Source: Leucogyrophana mollusca (Eukaryota > Basidiomycota > Agaricomycetes > Boletales). Taken from it: 64,000 nt of DNA. A program made the translations under genes and the position numbers. The DNA lies in the NCBI GenBank assembly GCA_021014945.1, contig MU266371.1:1-64000 (forward strand), read 5' to 3'. The notes beneath the pieces were generated by a model. That model did not search any database and had not been told where the DNA came from. It worked only from the letters and a program-made list of their open reading frames with translations. Each line of letters begins with the position of its first letter. Positions within the stretch are counted from its first letter, which is position 1. Of this stretch, positions 33,890 through 45,821 are shown in pieces.

Positions 33890-35033
33890 GCCCCTTGCGT
33901 CCCTTACAGAGGATAAGCCAGACAAGCCGTGGGCGCATCGAGTTAGAGCGGCGGGCTGTGTGACGTTGACCACGTTGCGGAGTTATCATTATCTTCCATT
34001 CCATCAGCCTCCTGCAGTCATGAATCTCGGATAGTAAAATCATATATCCACCGTGGCTGGGATGCCGCATTAGGGTTCTCGCCATTCACGAGACCCTAGA
34101 TGCCGATTGCTAGTGAGATACCTCTGTCTCGCAGTGCAAAACTTGCGAGTTCAAGGTTGTGTAGACGTGAGCTGGCATGCCGCTTTCGGCCGCTTACGTG
34201 ATCGGGTGCTGGCGTCGGGAAACAAATCGGGAGTAGTCGCGGAAGCAAAAACAGCCACCATCATGTAGGTCCACTAGGTCCAGAGTCGACCAGGCTCCAC
34301 TACTCAACGGTTTCGATTCGCAATCTTTCCAGTTGGGATTTGCCATATCAAACAAGTAACATGAAGAACCATTAGGGTGCAGACCGCAGGACTCCATTCA
34401 TCACAGTTCTGTCAATGGCTCCGGTGGTTGACCCGAGTACGGTACCTCCATTTCCGGCTTTTGTCATGTCGAGTCCTCGGTTTAGTTAATCCACGCGATG
34501 CCATCACTGCAGAACGCGCCGCGGACCAACGGCGCGCGAGGTTGATTCATGTTCGCCCTGCCATATCGCCGGTAGCACACCTCATGCGATCATCGAAACG
34601 TTTACACTTACTCCTGAGCAATTTAGGTCGACTCCCTGGAGACACACCACTGTCACAAGCTCTTTCGAGGTCCAAATTAACACCTAGCAACGCCTCGCAA
34701 CTAGTTCGGCCAAAGGATGCGAAGAAGGACAGCGCCCATTGCCTCCACACGGTCCTGGCCCCTGGGTGCGCGTTATTTTTGGACCTCGGAGCGATGGGGA
34801 AAAGATGAACACGCTGCCACCTTATCTTACTGGAAGTGTAGCACATGCATCCGATCTTGCACGGAACAATCCACGCCTCTGTTTGCTCCTGGAACAACTT
34901 TTGGCATCCCAATGTGCGAAATGACAATAATAGTGTCTTATCTTTGTTGTCCCCTGACTTTCCCGCCGTACTTATACCTGACCGTAGGAACTAGGCGTGC
35001 CCCCTCACGGCTCAGTCTACCTGCTCGCTCATC
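33890..35033. other. 1.1-kb spacer without a supportable gene
   Basis: Overlapping frames at 34377-34808 (plus, 143 codons) and 34547-34927 (minus, 126 codons) show no recognisable motif. The final 100 bases serve as the OPT transporter upstream region. Confidence 0.45.
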
Positions 35034-38000
35034 ATGTCAGGCCCTGAGGACCCTGTCCATCTGGCTTCCCCCAGCGAGAAGGCACCGAGTACTAGTGATG
35101 AGAAGTCATACTATGCGAAAGCCGATGTAGAATCGGCCACCCAAGAGGATGGCAGCGAGGATGCTGTTCTTCACGACGAGCGAGACATTGTCACTCATGT
35201 CATCTCCGTCGAGGACGATCCGTCGCTGAACCCTTGGACATTTCGAGCCTTTTTCATCGGTATCGGACTTTCAGCTTTTGGCGGTGTATTGGGTGAGGAC
35301 TTCTCGTTTTGTTACTCACGAAATTGTCGCTTATAATTGAGGACTGACAGCTCAAATATATTACTTCAAGCCTGTATGTCTCCACGATCTGCGTCGAGTG
35401 TTGTCTTGACACATTTTACAGCAAACCGTTCTGGTTTCACTGATGTTCCTTGCCGTCATATCTTATATAATTGGTGTCTTCATGGAGACCTTCATTCCTC
35501 GCCGTGGTTTCTTCCGCTACTTGAATCCGGTACGCCTGCTCTAACAATGTCCTCCCGTATACTCATACTGCTTGCAGGGTCCCTTCAACAAGAAGGAGAA
35601 CGCGTTTGTGATTATTATGGCCAGCGCAGCCGCCAACTCTGCGTTGGGAACGGAGGTGCTTGCCGTGCAGCGGATGTACTACAACATCACACCCAATCCC
35701 GGGGCATCGATCTTCCTCCTCTTCTCCAGTCAATTGCTCGGTTATGGTATTGGTGGGATGATGAGATGTAAGTCAACCCTAACTCATTGCCATCCCAGCA
35801 CTCTGATGCTCCTTTCGTGCAGCGATCCTGCTCTATCCCTCGAAGATGCTGTACCCTGGTGTTTTGCCACTGCTCTCCATGTTCGATGCCCTTTACGAGG
35901 GTGGTAACGCAGCTCGGAAAAAGCTGAAGGTGTTCTACATTGTCTTTGGATTGTGAGCTCGACCTTGAATCTCCTTTCCAATCCTGGTCAATCAACTTAC
36001 ACCTCTTGATAACAGCATCTTCATCTGGGAGCTTTTCCCTGAGTGGATATTCCCTCTGGTTACTGGCTTTTCGATCTTCTGCCTTGCCGCCCCTAATAGC
36101 CCAGCGGTTTCCCGTCTCTTTGGAGGTACCAACGGAAACGAGGGACTCGGACTGTTGTCCCTGTGTCTGGATTGGCAAGTAAGTGCACGTTGCTGATAAC
36201 TACAGTATAGTGGCTGATCGTTTGGCGATAGTATATCTCAAGTGGCGTGAATCCCATGACCATTCCGCTAAAGGCACAGGTAGCGTACCGAGAGCATGTA
36301 TCTCAAACATATCTAACGGGTTTATCCGCAGTTTTCCAACTTCCTTGGGTATATTCTCTGCATGTATGTGGTGCAGTACCTTTTGCTGGACATTAAAGCT
36401 TATCCATTTTCGACAGGTGCGTCTTCATGGGTGTCTACTACATGAACATTTGGAAAGCGCAAAACTTCCCCTTCGTACGCGGAGTTCCCCGTTTACTCCT
36501 GGAACTCCTGCTCAGAATTCATTACCCATTATAGTTGTCACAACTGCTTTTCAATGAGGACGGTTCAATATACAACCAGACCCTCATCTTGAACTCGAAC
36601 AACGAAGTTGATCCTGGCCTCCTGGCTGAGGTGGGGTTGCCATGGTACGCGTCGACATGGGTCATCAACCTGCTCGTCACGAATCTCGGTCTGGCCGCTA
36701 CATTTACACACCTTTTACTCTGGAACTTCGATGATCTCAGTTTCGCATGGAGTTGGGCGACCCCATCTAGCCTCAAGAGCTGGTGGGCGAACTACAACTG
36801 GAGGTTCTGGCAGAACGACGGCATGAGGAAGAAGGAAGATATGGATTTGCGAAATATCGATCCTCACTACGCCGAGATGCTGAAAGTAAGTTCACCATTC
36901 GGTCGGCTGGTTCCTATGACTGATATTAACATGGATATTAGTACCCGGATGCCCCCGATAGCTGGTACTGTCCTCCCCGCGATCTCTATGGGTGATTTCT
37001 GACTGATCGGCAATAAACAGGTACTTCGTGACCCTCGTGCTCTCCGTTATTGTGGCCCTTGTCGTTATCTACAAGTCCGACTCCACACTACCATGGCAAG
37101 TATCTCGATCAATGACCTCCCTGCAGGTTCCTAACAAGCTCCAATAGGTGGGGATTCTTAATCGCCGTATTAATTGCCACGGTCTCCATCCTATTCTTCG
37201 GTGCACTATACGCCATCACAGGGTTGGGATTCATCATCCAACCCTTTGTCCAAATGATTGGAGGGTTTTTACACCCCGGCAAACCCATGGCCAACATGTA
37301 CTTTGTGCTGTACAGCTATAGTACGTTCCATTCCAGTCGCCCGTGGATGTAGAGTGCTCATCACCATTCGATTGGGTAGACACTGTTTCACAGGCACAGC
37401 TATTGCTTCGTGATCTCAAGATCGCTCAATGTATGTGCCTCGGTGCTTTCCGTGGTGCTTTATGATCTGACAGTCTTATAAAGACGCGAAGCTCCCTCCT
37501 CGTGCCGCGTTCACCGCACAGGTTATCGGCACCTTGCTCGGCGCCATCCTGAACTTCTGTTCGTCATTTCTTCGCATCTCCAGGTGATTACACAGCCACT
37601 GACGTGTTATCTCAGTTATCATGAACAGTATCGTGGAACAGCAGATGACCATACTTTTGAGCGTTGAAGGAACCAACATTTGGTCTGGGCAGCAGCCGCA
37701 GCAATATAACTCCCAGGCTGTGGCCTGGGGAGGGCTGAGCCACCAGCTATTTGCCGCAGGGACGAGATATCAATGGGTTCCCTTTGCATATGTCGTTGGT
37801 TTATTCGTCCCCATTCCTTTCTGGCTTGTCCATCGCTACTATCCCAAACTGCGAATGGACTATCTGTACACCCCGGTTATATGGTAAGTTGCTCCATGCA
37901 AATTTAAACGGAGCACACATTCTGACTTGATGGCTGACACAGTTACTACATCGGATGGCTCTGCGTTGGCATCAATTCGTCGATTTTGTCATACTTTACG

Positions 38001-38272
38001 GTCGCATTTGTGTCGCAATGGTATCTGCGTACCCGTTACCCTCGATGGTTCGCCAAGTACAACTACATTATTGGTGCTGCCCTCGACGGTGGCACACAAG
38101 TTATGGTATGTGTCCCGCGAACGCAGCGCACGGTGATACTTATGCTGACCATGCTTAGGTATTCATACTCTCGTTCGCAGTGCAGGGTGCGGCAGGGACA
38201 TCGCACCTTTTCCCTCCCTGGTGGGGTGCGAACCAAGGAGGAAACTATGATCATTGTGCCTACCTCGACTGA
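35034..38272 (+). CDS. OPT-family oligopeptide transporter
   Basis: Eighteen exons join to 768 residues in phase (first 35034-35292, last 38159-38272). An acidic cytosolic N terminus with DDPSLNPWTFR leads into about 14 hydrophobic segments. OPT signatures are visible: NPGPFNKKENAFVIIMA, the peptide-region YLNP, NPMTIPLKAQ, FPFLSQ, VIGTLLGAILNF, VEQQ and the C-terminal HLFPPWWGANQGGNYDHC. It should import small peptides or related substrates across the plasma membrane with protons. The exact substrate is unknown. Two exons are 23 nt (35351-35373, 36942-36964). The intron at 37096-37147 reads in frame only with a GC donor (CCATG|GCAAGT). Confidence 0.93.
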
Positions 38273-39032
38273 TGACGTGCGCAGGCGGAGTCCAGTGTAC
38301 GTAGTACGTAGAAGTGTGGTGATGTCAAACACCGTAATAAAGAGATCCATTGCTGCCGCGAGCAGTACACGCGAATTGTGGAGCAGCGTCTACGTTTCGC
38401 TAGACGCAGAAGTGAGCTGAATCTAAGTAACATCCCATCCCAACGTTCTGAAACCGACGGTGACCTGCCGTTATGCGGTGTACCTCGTGGGCGGGCACAC
38501 AAAACACACGAGGAGCCGGGCTAAGCAGGGCTGGGCCGGGGCATCCGAGAACCGTTATTGCACTGTAAGAACAAGTTGCCACGTGGGGACAGGTTCCAGC
38601 ACAGCCACCGATAGTGGCTAATTATTGCATCTCCGATCTCGGCTTCGCGCCACCATCACAAATCGGAGGAGATCCATGACCGCGACAAAATTTCTGCTGC
38701 GGTTCGTTTGTCCCAGATCCTTTCAGCGACGATAATCTACTGCTGGGCTTACCCCGCAGATTATTTCGTCGTTGCAGCGGTCGCCTTTTACAAGGAATAC
38801 AAGGGCATAGCGTAACCACAGCTTTTGGCAACAACAATAGAACGGTCAGTACAATGGAACAATGAACTACACGCTTACTACACGCAGCTAATGGAGCATA
38901 CCTTTTTTATCACTAGAAACATAAGTGAATCAGCACCGGCTTTCTGTATCTCCCCCATTCCTCTTCCACCACCCACCCCAACCACACTACCAACACTAGA
39001 ACCGCCCCGCTGCATATTCATCGTCGTTCTTC
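38273..39032 (+). other. Spacer upstream of the Flc/TRP gene
   Basis: 760 bp, no gene seen. The last 150 bases are pyrimidine-rich (CCACC/CTTC tracts), as often seen in fungal promoters. Confidence 0.45.
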
Positions 39033-41509
39033 ATGTTCTTTCGTGTCGCCAGGTTGCGTCACACTGTTCCTCTCCTTCTCGCCTTTTCTCCTCTAGTTTC
39101 TGCTAGAGATGAATCATTGTGTAAGCATTCTCTGTTGGCGCCTCGTCATTTCATCTGTTCACAATATTGTCCTATATTCAGTCACGTCATCCGTGACTTA
39201 TTGCGCTCCAGCAACGACCCTCCTGATTCAACAATTCGACGTTGCTTACTTTGCCAAAAATTCTTCAATATGGTTCAACATATCAGCCGCCAGTGTTGTA
39301 TGTTATTGGGCTCCTTGTTCTTGGTCAACATCCTAACTATTCGGTTTATAGGACCCAAATGTCAATGTCTCCGCCAACATCATGTTGAACGTTTATGGGA
39401 CACACGCCGTGAACTTCACCATTGATCTGTGCTCGTTGTTCAACGGCGCCCTTTGTCCGTTGCCCATGTACAACTTCACTGGCTCAGACTCTATCCCTCT
39501 CCCGTCGTCCCTTGGCGTAACAAATAAGATACCTGGCATCGCCTATAAGATTCCCGACCTTGAGGCGTATGCACAATTATCTCTCAACGACGTCTCCACA
39601 GGCGAGCTCAAGGCATGTGTCCAAGCCACGTTATCCAACGGCTGGTCGGCGCACCAGGTTGCCGTCGAGTGGGCTACAGGGGCGCTTGGACTGCTCGCAC
39701 TGTTTTCTGCAATCGGGTACTCCCTCTCGACGGAAGGACTTGCACCTTACCGCCTCTTCGATCTCTTCTACCTTTATCAATGGGCAGCCTCAACGGCATT
39801 CCTTGACCTCAACTATTCATCTGTCTACCGTGCTTTTGCCACAAATTTCTCGTGGGCGATGGGGCTTTTTTCAGCTTCAGCGTCTTCTCCCATACAATTG
39901 TCCATCAATAATATGCGACATCTCACCGGGGGCAACATGGCAGACGCTACTGGTGGTTCTGCTGTCGCCCTCGTGAATCGCAAACTCAGTCCTTACAACG
40001 CCGAATCAAGTTCGTCATATGCCGCTCCAACCTCAGGTATCGCTGGCCTTGGCGCGGAAAGTTTCTTCGCATTCCCTAACATCACCTCGGCTAAATATGT
40101 AGCCCCCGCCTCGCTTGCCACCGTCCACGATTTCTCCTCAGCCGGCCAGGTGCAGCTTGTGACCGCCTCGTCGTCCAATGTTCTCGAGGCCGGAGTGCCC
40201 ATCTACGTCAACTCGGTTGGGATTGCCACTGCCAACGCATTCATGACGGTCTTTTTAGTAGCGCTGATGCTTGCTGCAATCCTGTTAGCCGTTCTTGGCG
40301 TGTGTTACGTTGGTGTTATCCTTGCTGGCCGCCATAGTCAGCGTAAAGATGATCGATACGTAGAGTGGAGGTATCGGTTCCCATTCTTTGCCCGAGCATG
40401 GTTACTGCGTGTGGTGAGTCCATCATAGCTGACTTGAAACTATATCTCTTACCATTAAACAGTGTCTTGTCATGTTCACCCCCGTCACAATTTTCACGCT
40501 GTATCAATGGACACTCAAAGACTCGTGGTTATCGATTCTCCTTTCCGTCATTCTTTTGCTCGCCGTGGTTGGCTACCTGCTGTACCCCATTTTCCTCACC
40601 GTGCGCTTGGCCATCCGATCCACCCCGTATGCGCTCTACACTCAGACGGACCACCTCAACTCCCACGGTCCCCTTTACGCGCTGTACCGCACGCAGCGCT
40701 ATTTCGCAAACATACCTCTCCTTGTGGCGATATTGTCAAAGTCTATCTTCATCGCCTTCGCACAGGCAAACGGAGAAGTACAAGTCATTTTTATTCTCCT
40801 CGTGGAGTGCGGTGTCCTTGCGTCGTTGTTGGTCCTTCGTCCACATAGAACCAGGGGTGCCGACGTACTAGCCACCTACCTCGCCATAACTCGAGTGGTG
40901 TGCACTGGCCTCATGATTGCTTTCATGGAGAGCCTCAACCTGGCCGCGATACCTCGTGTTGCTATCGGCATCGTGATTGCTGTCATCATATCTATAGCCG
41001 TCATCGTCATGTTCTTCAACACTCTCGTGAACCTAGGCCTGATGCGGCTCCTGCCAGCGCGATTGAGGCGCAGCTCATCGCCGGGGAGCCCGACCGATGC
41101 CTCAGTTTTAGAGAAGGGTGGCGACGCATCGGGACATTCCGGTGAATCACACTCGCCCTTGGGCCGTCCGCGTAACCCTACGCCGGAGCGGAACGTCCCC
41201 CTTGATCCTAACGTTCGTCAGACGTACCCTTCTAGCCCGTCGCAAACCACCGATCATCAGAGTGTTTACTCGGAGGAATCTGGTTCTACGACGCTTGGCT
41301 CGCTTTTGCCCCGTCGCTGGTCTTTCCAGCCATCGCAACCATCACACTCGCGATCGAATTCACAATCGCAACCATCACCCCACTCGACGAACTTCTTGTC
41401 GACTGCCTCATCACCGAGACAATCTCTTCCACCATCACCTTTATATTCACATTCTCGGTCACATAGTAGACAGCCCACCATCGATGAGCATGGCCCTCTT
41501 CCTGCCTAG
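39033..41509 (+). CDS. Flc/TRP-like ion channel family membrane protein
   Basis: Exons 39033-39120, 39182-39297, 39352-40413 and 40463-41509 give 770 residues. It opens with a signal peptide (FFRVARLRHTVPLLLAF…VSA). A lumenal ML-like N domain follows with Cys-containing NFTIDLCSLFNGALCPLP, LNDVSTGELKACVQATLSNGW and several N-glycosylation sequons. Then comes the TRP-like membrane part with about nine to ten hydrophobic segments, and a Ser/Pro/His-rich cytosolic tail of about 130 residues. This is the layout of fungal Flc1-3 and S. pombe Pkd2, linked to calcium homeostasis, FAD or haem transport in the ER, and cell-wall integrity. The substrate is not decidable from sequence. Confidence 0.88.
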
Positions 41510-41845
41510 ACAGTTCCGGTTACAGCTTTCCATTCATCAGCATGATCATCGTGTACTTAGAGTTTTCCCATTTTGTTCCATCTCACATTTGCATTACACA
41601 TTCATCTTTTCCCTGCATTCCATTCATTACAGTAGGTCACACTCATTCGGACTATGAAACCCCAATGATGCAATGTAGATATCCACATCTTGATGATGGA
41701 GAGGCTTCTGTTCTCACTACTATCCTTATTGTCATAATTTTCTCCTGTATTTACGCGGGTAGCTAATCTCTGGGTCTTTCTGATAGCGGTTTAATGGATG
41801 GATTGTTATTGACAAGTTCGAACTTCGATCCACAGGGGATTGACA
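41510..41845. other. Convergent 3' region
   Basis: 336 bp between the stops of the Flc-like gene and the amidohydrolase gene. It contains both 3' UTRs and no gene. Confidence 0.5.
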
Positions 41846-44800
41846 TCATAACAAGAGCTCCACAGATCGCTGACGAGGAGAAATGATCGCCACGACTTTG
41901 CTCGACATTTCGAAGAGATCGCCTCCTTGAGTCGCCACAAGGTCTGACGTCCGGGCGGAGCTGACAGAACCCATTAACAGCTTCTCCACGTTCGATGACG
42001 CTAAGGCTATGGCCTGCTTTCGGGATATCTGACCGCCAGCTTCCAGGGCGGCCTACGAAGCACAGAATTCGAAATGAGCCCCACAGTAACGTCAAACTCA
42101 ACAACGAAATCCCTCACCCAGGCAAGATCGAAGCGCGCATTTCTCGCGTCCCATGATTCCAAGACCCCAATACCCACCGTGACGTTGTGTGCTAGCAGCT
42201 TCGAAATAGCAGAATGTTCCGTGAGAGGTGGCCCTGGTAGTCTGTGGAGCGTTCGTATCAGTCCGAACACTCAGTCTCCACTTGAGAGTCTAGTGACAAA
42301 CGAACGTACATCCTCCGGTCCTCCCACAGTGTAGGGAAGGGACGTGCTGGGTTGAGGATGACACCCACGCCCGCCTGCCCAAGCTCCGCAGCAAGGACAT
42401 GCGCTTCGGAAGCTCCCGTTATCGTTAGCTGGACGGTGACAGCCCTAGTTTGCTCCACTTCCTTCTTCAGTAGTATTAGGGTAGCGATGATATCGGCACT
42501 GTGGGCCTCCACGACAAGTGGGATAGCACCCTTCGATCGAGCCTCCGTTAGTTTCCGACCACTACTAATGAATTAAGTAGTCACCTGTGCTGCTTCTTTA
42601 AACCAGTGCCCCGTTTCTCCCCCCGGAGACTCGAGCAACAAGCGACGCAGCGTGGCAATCTGAGTGCTAACGCTAGGACCGTTCTCGAAGTGTCTGATGC
42701 TGACATGGACGCCAGCAATCTCCTGAATGACAGCGCCGTCCTGAAGCTTATGGGAAGCACAGAGAGAGAATGCAGTGCCCAAACCACCATAAAACGCGGC
42801 ATGACTTGGGGCAGTGATGGCGCTTGTAACACCCGCCCGGTATGCCAGCCTGTAAGAGTTATTTTAAGCTTGTGAAACAGTTTCAGGCACAAATTCGCGT
42901 ACAGAGCATTCCGGGTGCCGAATGCGAGTCCATCGACCGCGCGGATAAGGGTTTGATCGCCCCCGACAATATCAGGGACTTTAGAAATGAAGGGGTCGTA
43001 CACGAGCCCGTCGTTGGTAGAATCTTCAGATGCAATCTCTTCTGTTCCAAGGGGAGATCCAAAGGAAACCAACGCTGGAGAGATCGAGCCCCCCTTGAGG
43101 TCAATTATCTCAACACTGGGTGCCGCCAGAAGGGCATCTGTGCAACGTGCTTCGGCTCCCGAACATTCCACAACCCCATCGCGCACGAGGACTATACCAA
43201 GTCCACTAGTTGATGCCAACGCCACTTCATGGATGTCGCCGTCGTCGCGGTAGACCAATGAATTGACGTTGGTGAAAAGCACGTGTGCACTGGGAGCTTT
43301 CGTCGTTCCAAGAGGGGGCAGACCTTCGTATTCGACTGCTGCTGCAGCTTCTTTGTCGAAATTGGGGACCTTAGGAACTGCTTGAAACGAGCCCGGTTTC
43401 ATGACCATGTGCGCCAATTTCAGCTGAGGGATGCCGTCAATGAAGACCTGAGATGGTGTTGCACCAAGAGCGAGCGGGTGACTGTCCCATATGACAATGT
43501 CTATTAAAGAAGCGCCCTTAGTCGATATTTATTCGCGGCAAACGCCCGACTTTACCTGCATCCCAGCCTAAAAAAGAGGAGGTCAGACGCGTCCGGATAG
43601 CCAAGTAACCTTCAATGGGCCTCACCTTCCTTGATATGTCCAATACGGTGGTCGAGACCTAGGATACGCGCGGGAGTACTTATCACAGAAGCCAGCGCAA
43701 GATTATCAGGTAATCCATAGTAGAACGCCTGTTGGGCTTCATAAAGCAGATAGCGGGAGTTTTGAACAGGATGATCGCTCTGATACGGCAGATTAGTTTG
43801 CGTCATATAGGAAAGAAATCTTCCGACGTCGTACCTTCATTGCCACGCTGAAGCCGTTTTCAGCTAAAATTCTTGGTGCGAATTCGGAAGACCTATAGGC
43901 CTCTCTCTTGTATCTGCGATATCAGGGGGATGTGAATTTCCAAGAGAGGAGTAACACAAATACGATGCACTACCTTGCATCCGTGGCGAAGAGAGCCACA
44001 GCAGGCGGGTGGCCTATACTCGAAAGTTGGAACGTTTTACAGTCCATGGGGCCCAAAGTTACTCACCATAGCCACTCTTTAATACCTCCGGAACAAGGTA
44101 CGCTTCGCTGGCATGATGCACGGCAGCGATGGGAAATTTAAACTCGTTAGATAACTATCTTGGACTTTCAGTATTCGCGCCCCGCGCAGTGACTTTGTAC
44201 GCACCCGCATCAAGTCATCTAAATCGACCGCTTCATAGCAATGTGTGTGGACCTACGTCACAGGCGTTAGCAGGATACTCACCGGGCTCTAGCCTTTCCC
44301 ATTGAGTTCGCGTACTAACTTTGACTTTTCCCCGCAGCACATCCACCAGCGCTTCCCACTTTAGGTCATCCGGAAATTGACCTAAATTTTTGTGCTCGCC
44401 GTCGAGTACTTTGGTGCAGAAAGCATCCTGAGCTTCCTTGATCTGTCGCGCTTTGTTGTATCTGCATATTGTAATGTATGGTTAGCACTGTTTCTCGGCA
44501 GACTTCTTCGACGAAGCTCACTCACGCCTCACGGAACGCCCACATGGTGTCCATCCGAGTCATGGAATACACATCGGCTGAAACAACGAGATTATTGCGA
44601 AGGTCAGAAGTGAAAGTAATACGTTCCTACATGGGTTCTCGCCTTGTATCGCAGCCGGATGATGTCAGCCGCAGGTATACTGGACGAGGAAGAGATGTCA
44701 TACCGCAAGCCTGCCTGCAAAGAGTTGAGTAGGTTGAAGGTACATCTACTGAGGTTGCTTACTTTAAATGGCGCCACCTTGGAGGAGCATTATAATCAGG

Positions 44801-45582
44801 GAACGAGTTGTTTATGGTGTAGGGAGGTTCGAGAAGTAGCGAGGTGGGACTGCGCTCGTTGGTCTTACGGAGCTTGATAGCAAAAGCCTGTCCACCTAGA
44901 GGAAACACTCTCAGCATTCGACTAAACAGAGGTTGAAGGAAACCCTACCGATAGCGTTGGCAGACCCAGGAAGTACGAGGGCGGTGGTGACACCTCCAGA
45001 TATTGAAAGACTGTATGAATCATCGTGGGTGTTCAAGCCATCTAGACTGCGAAGCCATCCCTGGATGGGACCTTTCTCGGAGTTGTCGTCGGCAGCTCCG
45101 TTGAGTTCAGGGGACGGACTGTCTCCCACGTGAGAATGCATATCCACTATTCCCGGCGTGACCCAAGAGCCATGGACATCAATAATGTCAATATCCTTGT
45201 AATATTGTATGGTAGAGTTTTGGACGCGTCCGGCAGCAACAATGATACCTCTGTCAAGAAGGATATCACCATGGACCACTTCGGTTCCGTCGTGATTTCC
45301 TGTCCATATTTTCGCATTGGTGATTAAAGTTGCCCGCGTTCCCGGTACATATCTGTCCGAGTGAACGCGCTCATGAAAATCTGACGGCGGTCCTGCCTTC
45401 CTGGCCAAGTATTGGCAGCGCGCTTTGACCTTGGCAAAATTGGATCCGTCCGCTCCAGGCAGCGTTCGCGTCGTTGGGTCGGGGCGATTAAACAAGAGCA
45501 AAGAGTATAGCAGAGCAGCAAGAAGAGTCAGTCTCCACCAATGCTTTGCCTTGGTTGGGACACGTCCCCGAATCGCGTCCAT
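41846..45582 (-). CDS. Membrane-anchored two-lobed amidohydrolase (imidazolonepropionase-like)
   Basis: A multi-exon minus-strand gene from ATG at 45582 to TGA at 41846-41848, about 900 residues. Near the N terminus a basic stretch precedes one hydrophobic helix (WWRLTLLAALLYSLLLF), a likely type II anchor. The first lobe has DILLDRGIIVAAG, then WVTPGIVDMHSHVGD with the metal-binding HxH, then GGVTTALVLPGSANAIGGQAF, ENP…YSMTRMDTMWAFREAYN and a VHTHCYEAVDL histidine motif. The second lobe repeats the entry pattern (VLVRDGVVECSG, DLKGGSISPALVSFGSPLG) but has no HxH there, then RAVDGLAFG, VILNPARP, SNVEKLL and GGDLFEMSSKVVAII. Substrate unknown. The first lobe keeps metal ligands and the second looks degenerate. 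Middle exon borders were only partly resolved. Confidence 0.85.
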
Positions 45583-45821
45583 TTCGCGGTGGGGTTCCTC
45601 AGGCTTATGCGACTAACGAACATGTCCCGACTCCCGAGCCGATCGAGCAGCAGGCATGACAGGACCCCGGGTTGTCGCAGATAAGCTTATTTAATTAAAA
45701 CATCGTAATTATGATTGCCGGGGTCCTCGTCACGATGTCACGATGTCACACCGGGTATTAGTCACAACAAACGCGACCCTTTGCTTTTGACCGCGTCTTG
45801 GGGCCAATCTGCGTCGCGACT
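45583..45821. promoter_or_regulatory. Divergent promoter with a small tandem repeat
   Basis: 239 bp between divergent start codons. CACGATGT is repeated in tandem near 45731-45750 (GTCACGATGTCACGATGTCAC), a possible regulatory direct repeat. Confidence 0.4.

Noticed and set aside
33890..35033. Possible gene from frames of 126-143 codons on both strands
   Set aside because: They overlap each other and show neither motif nor splice-compatible neighbours.
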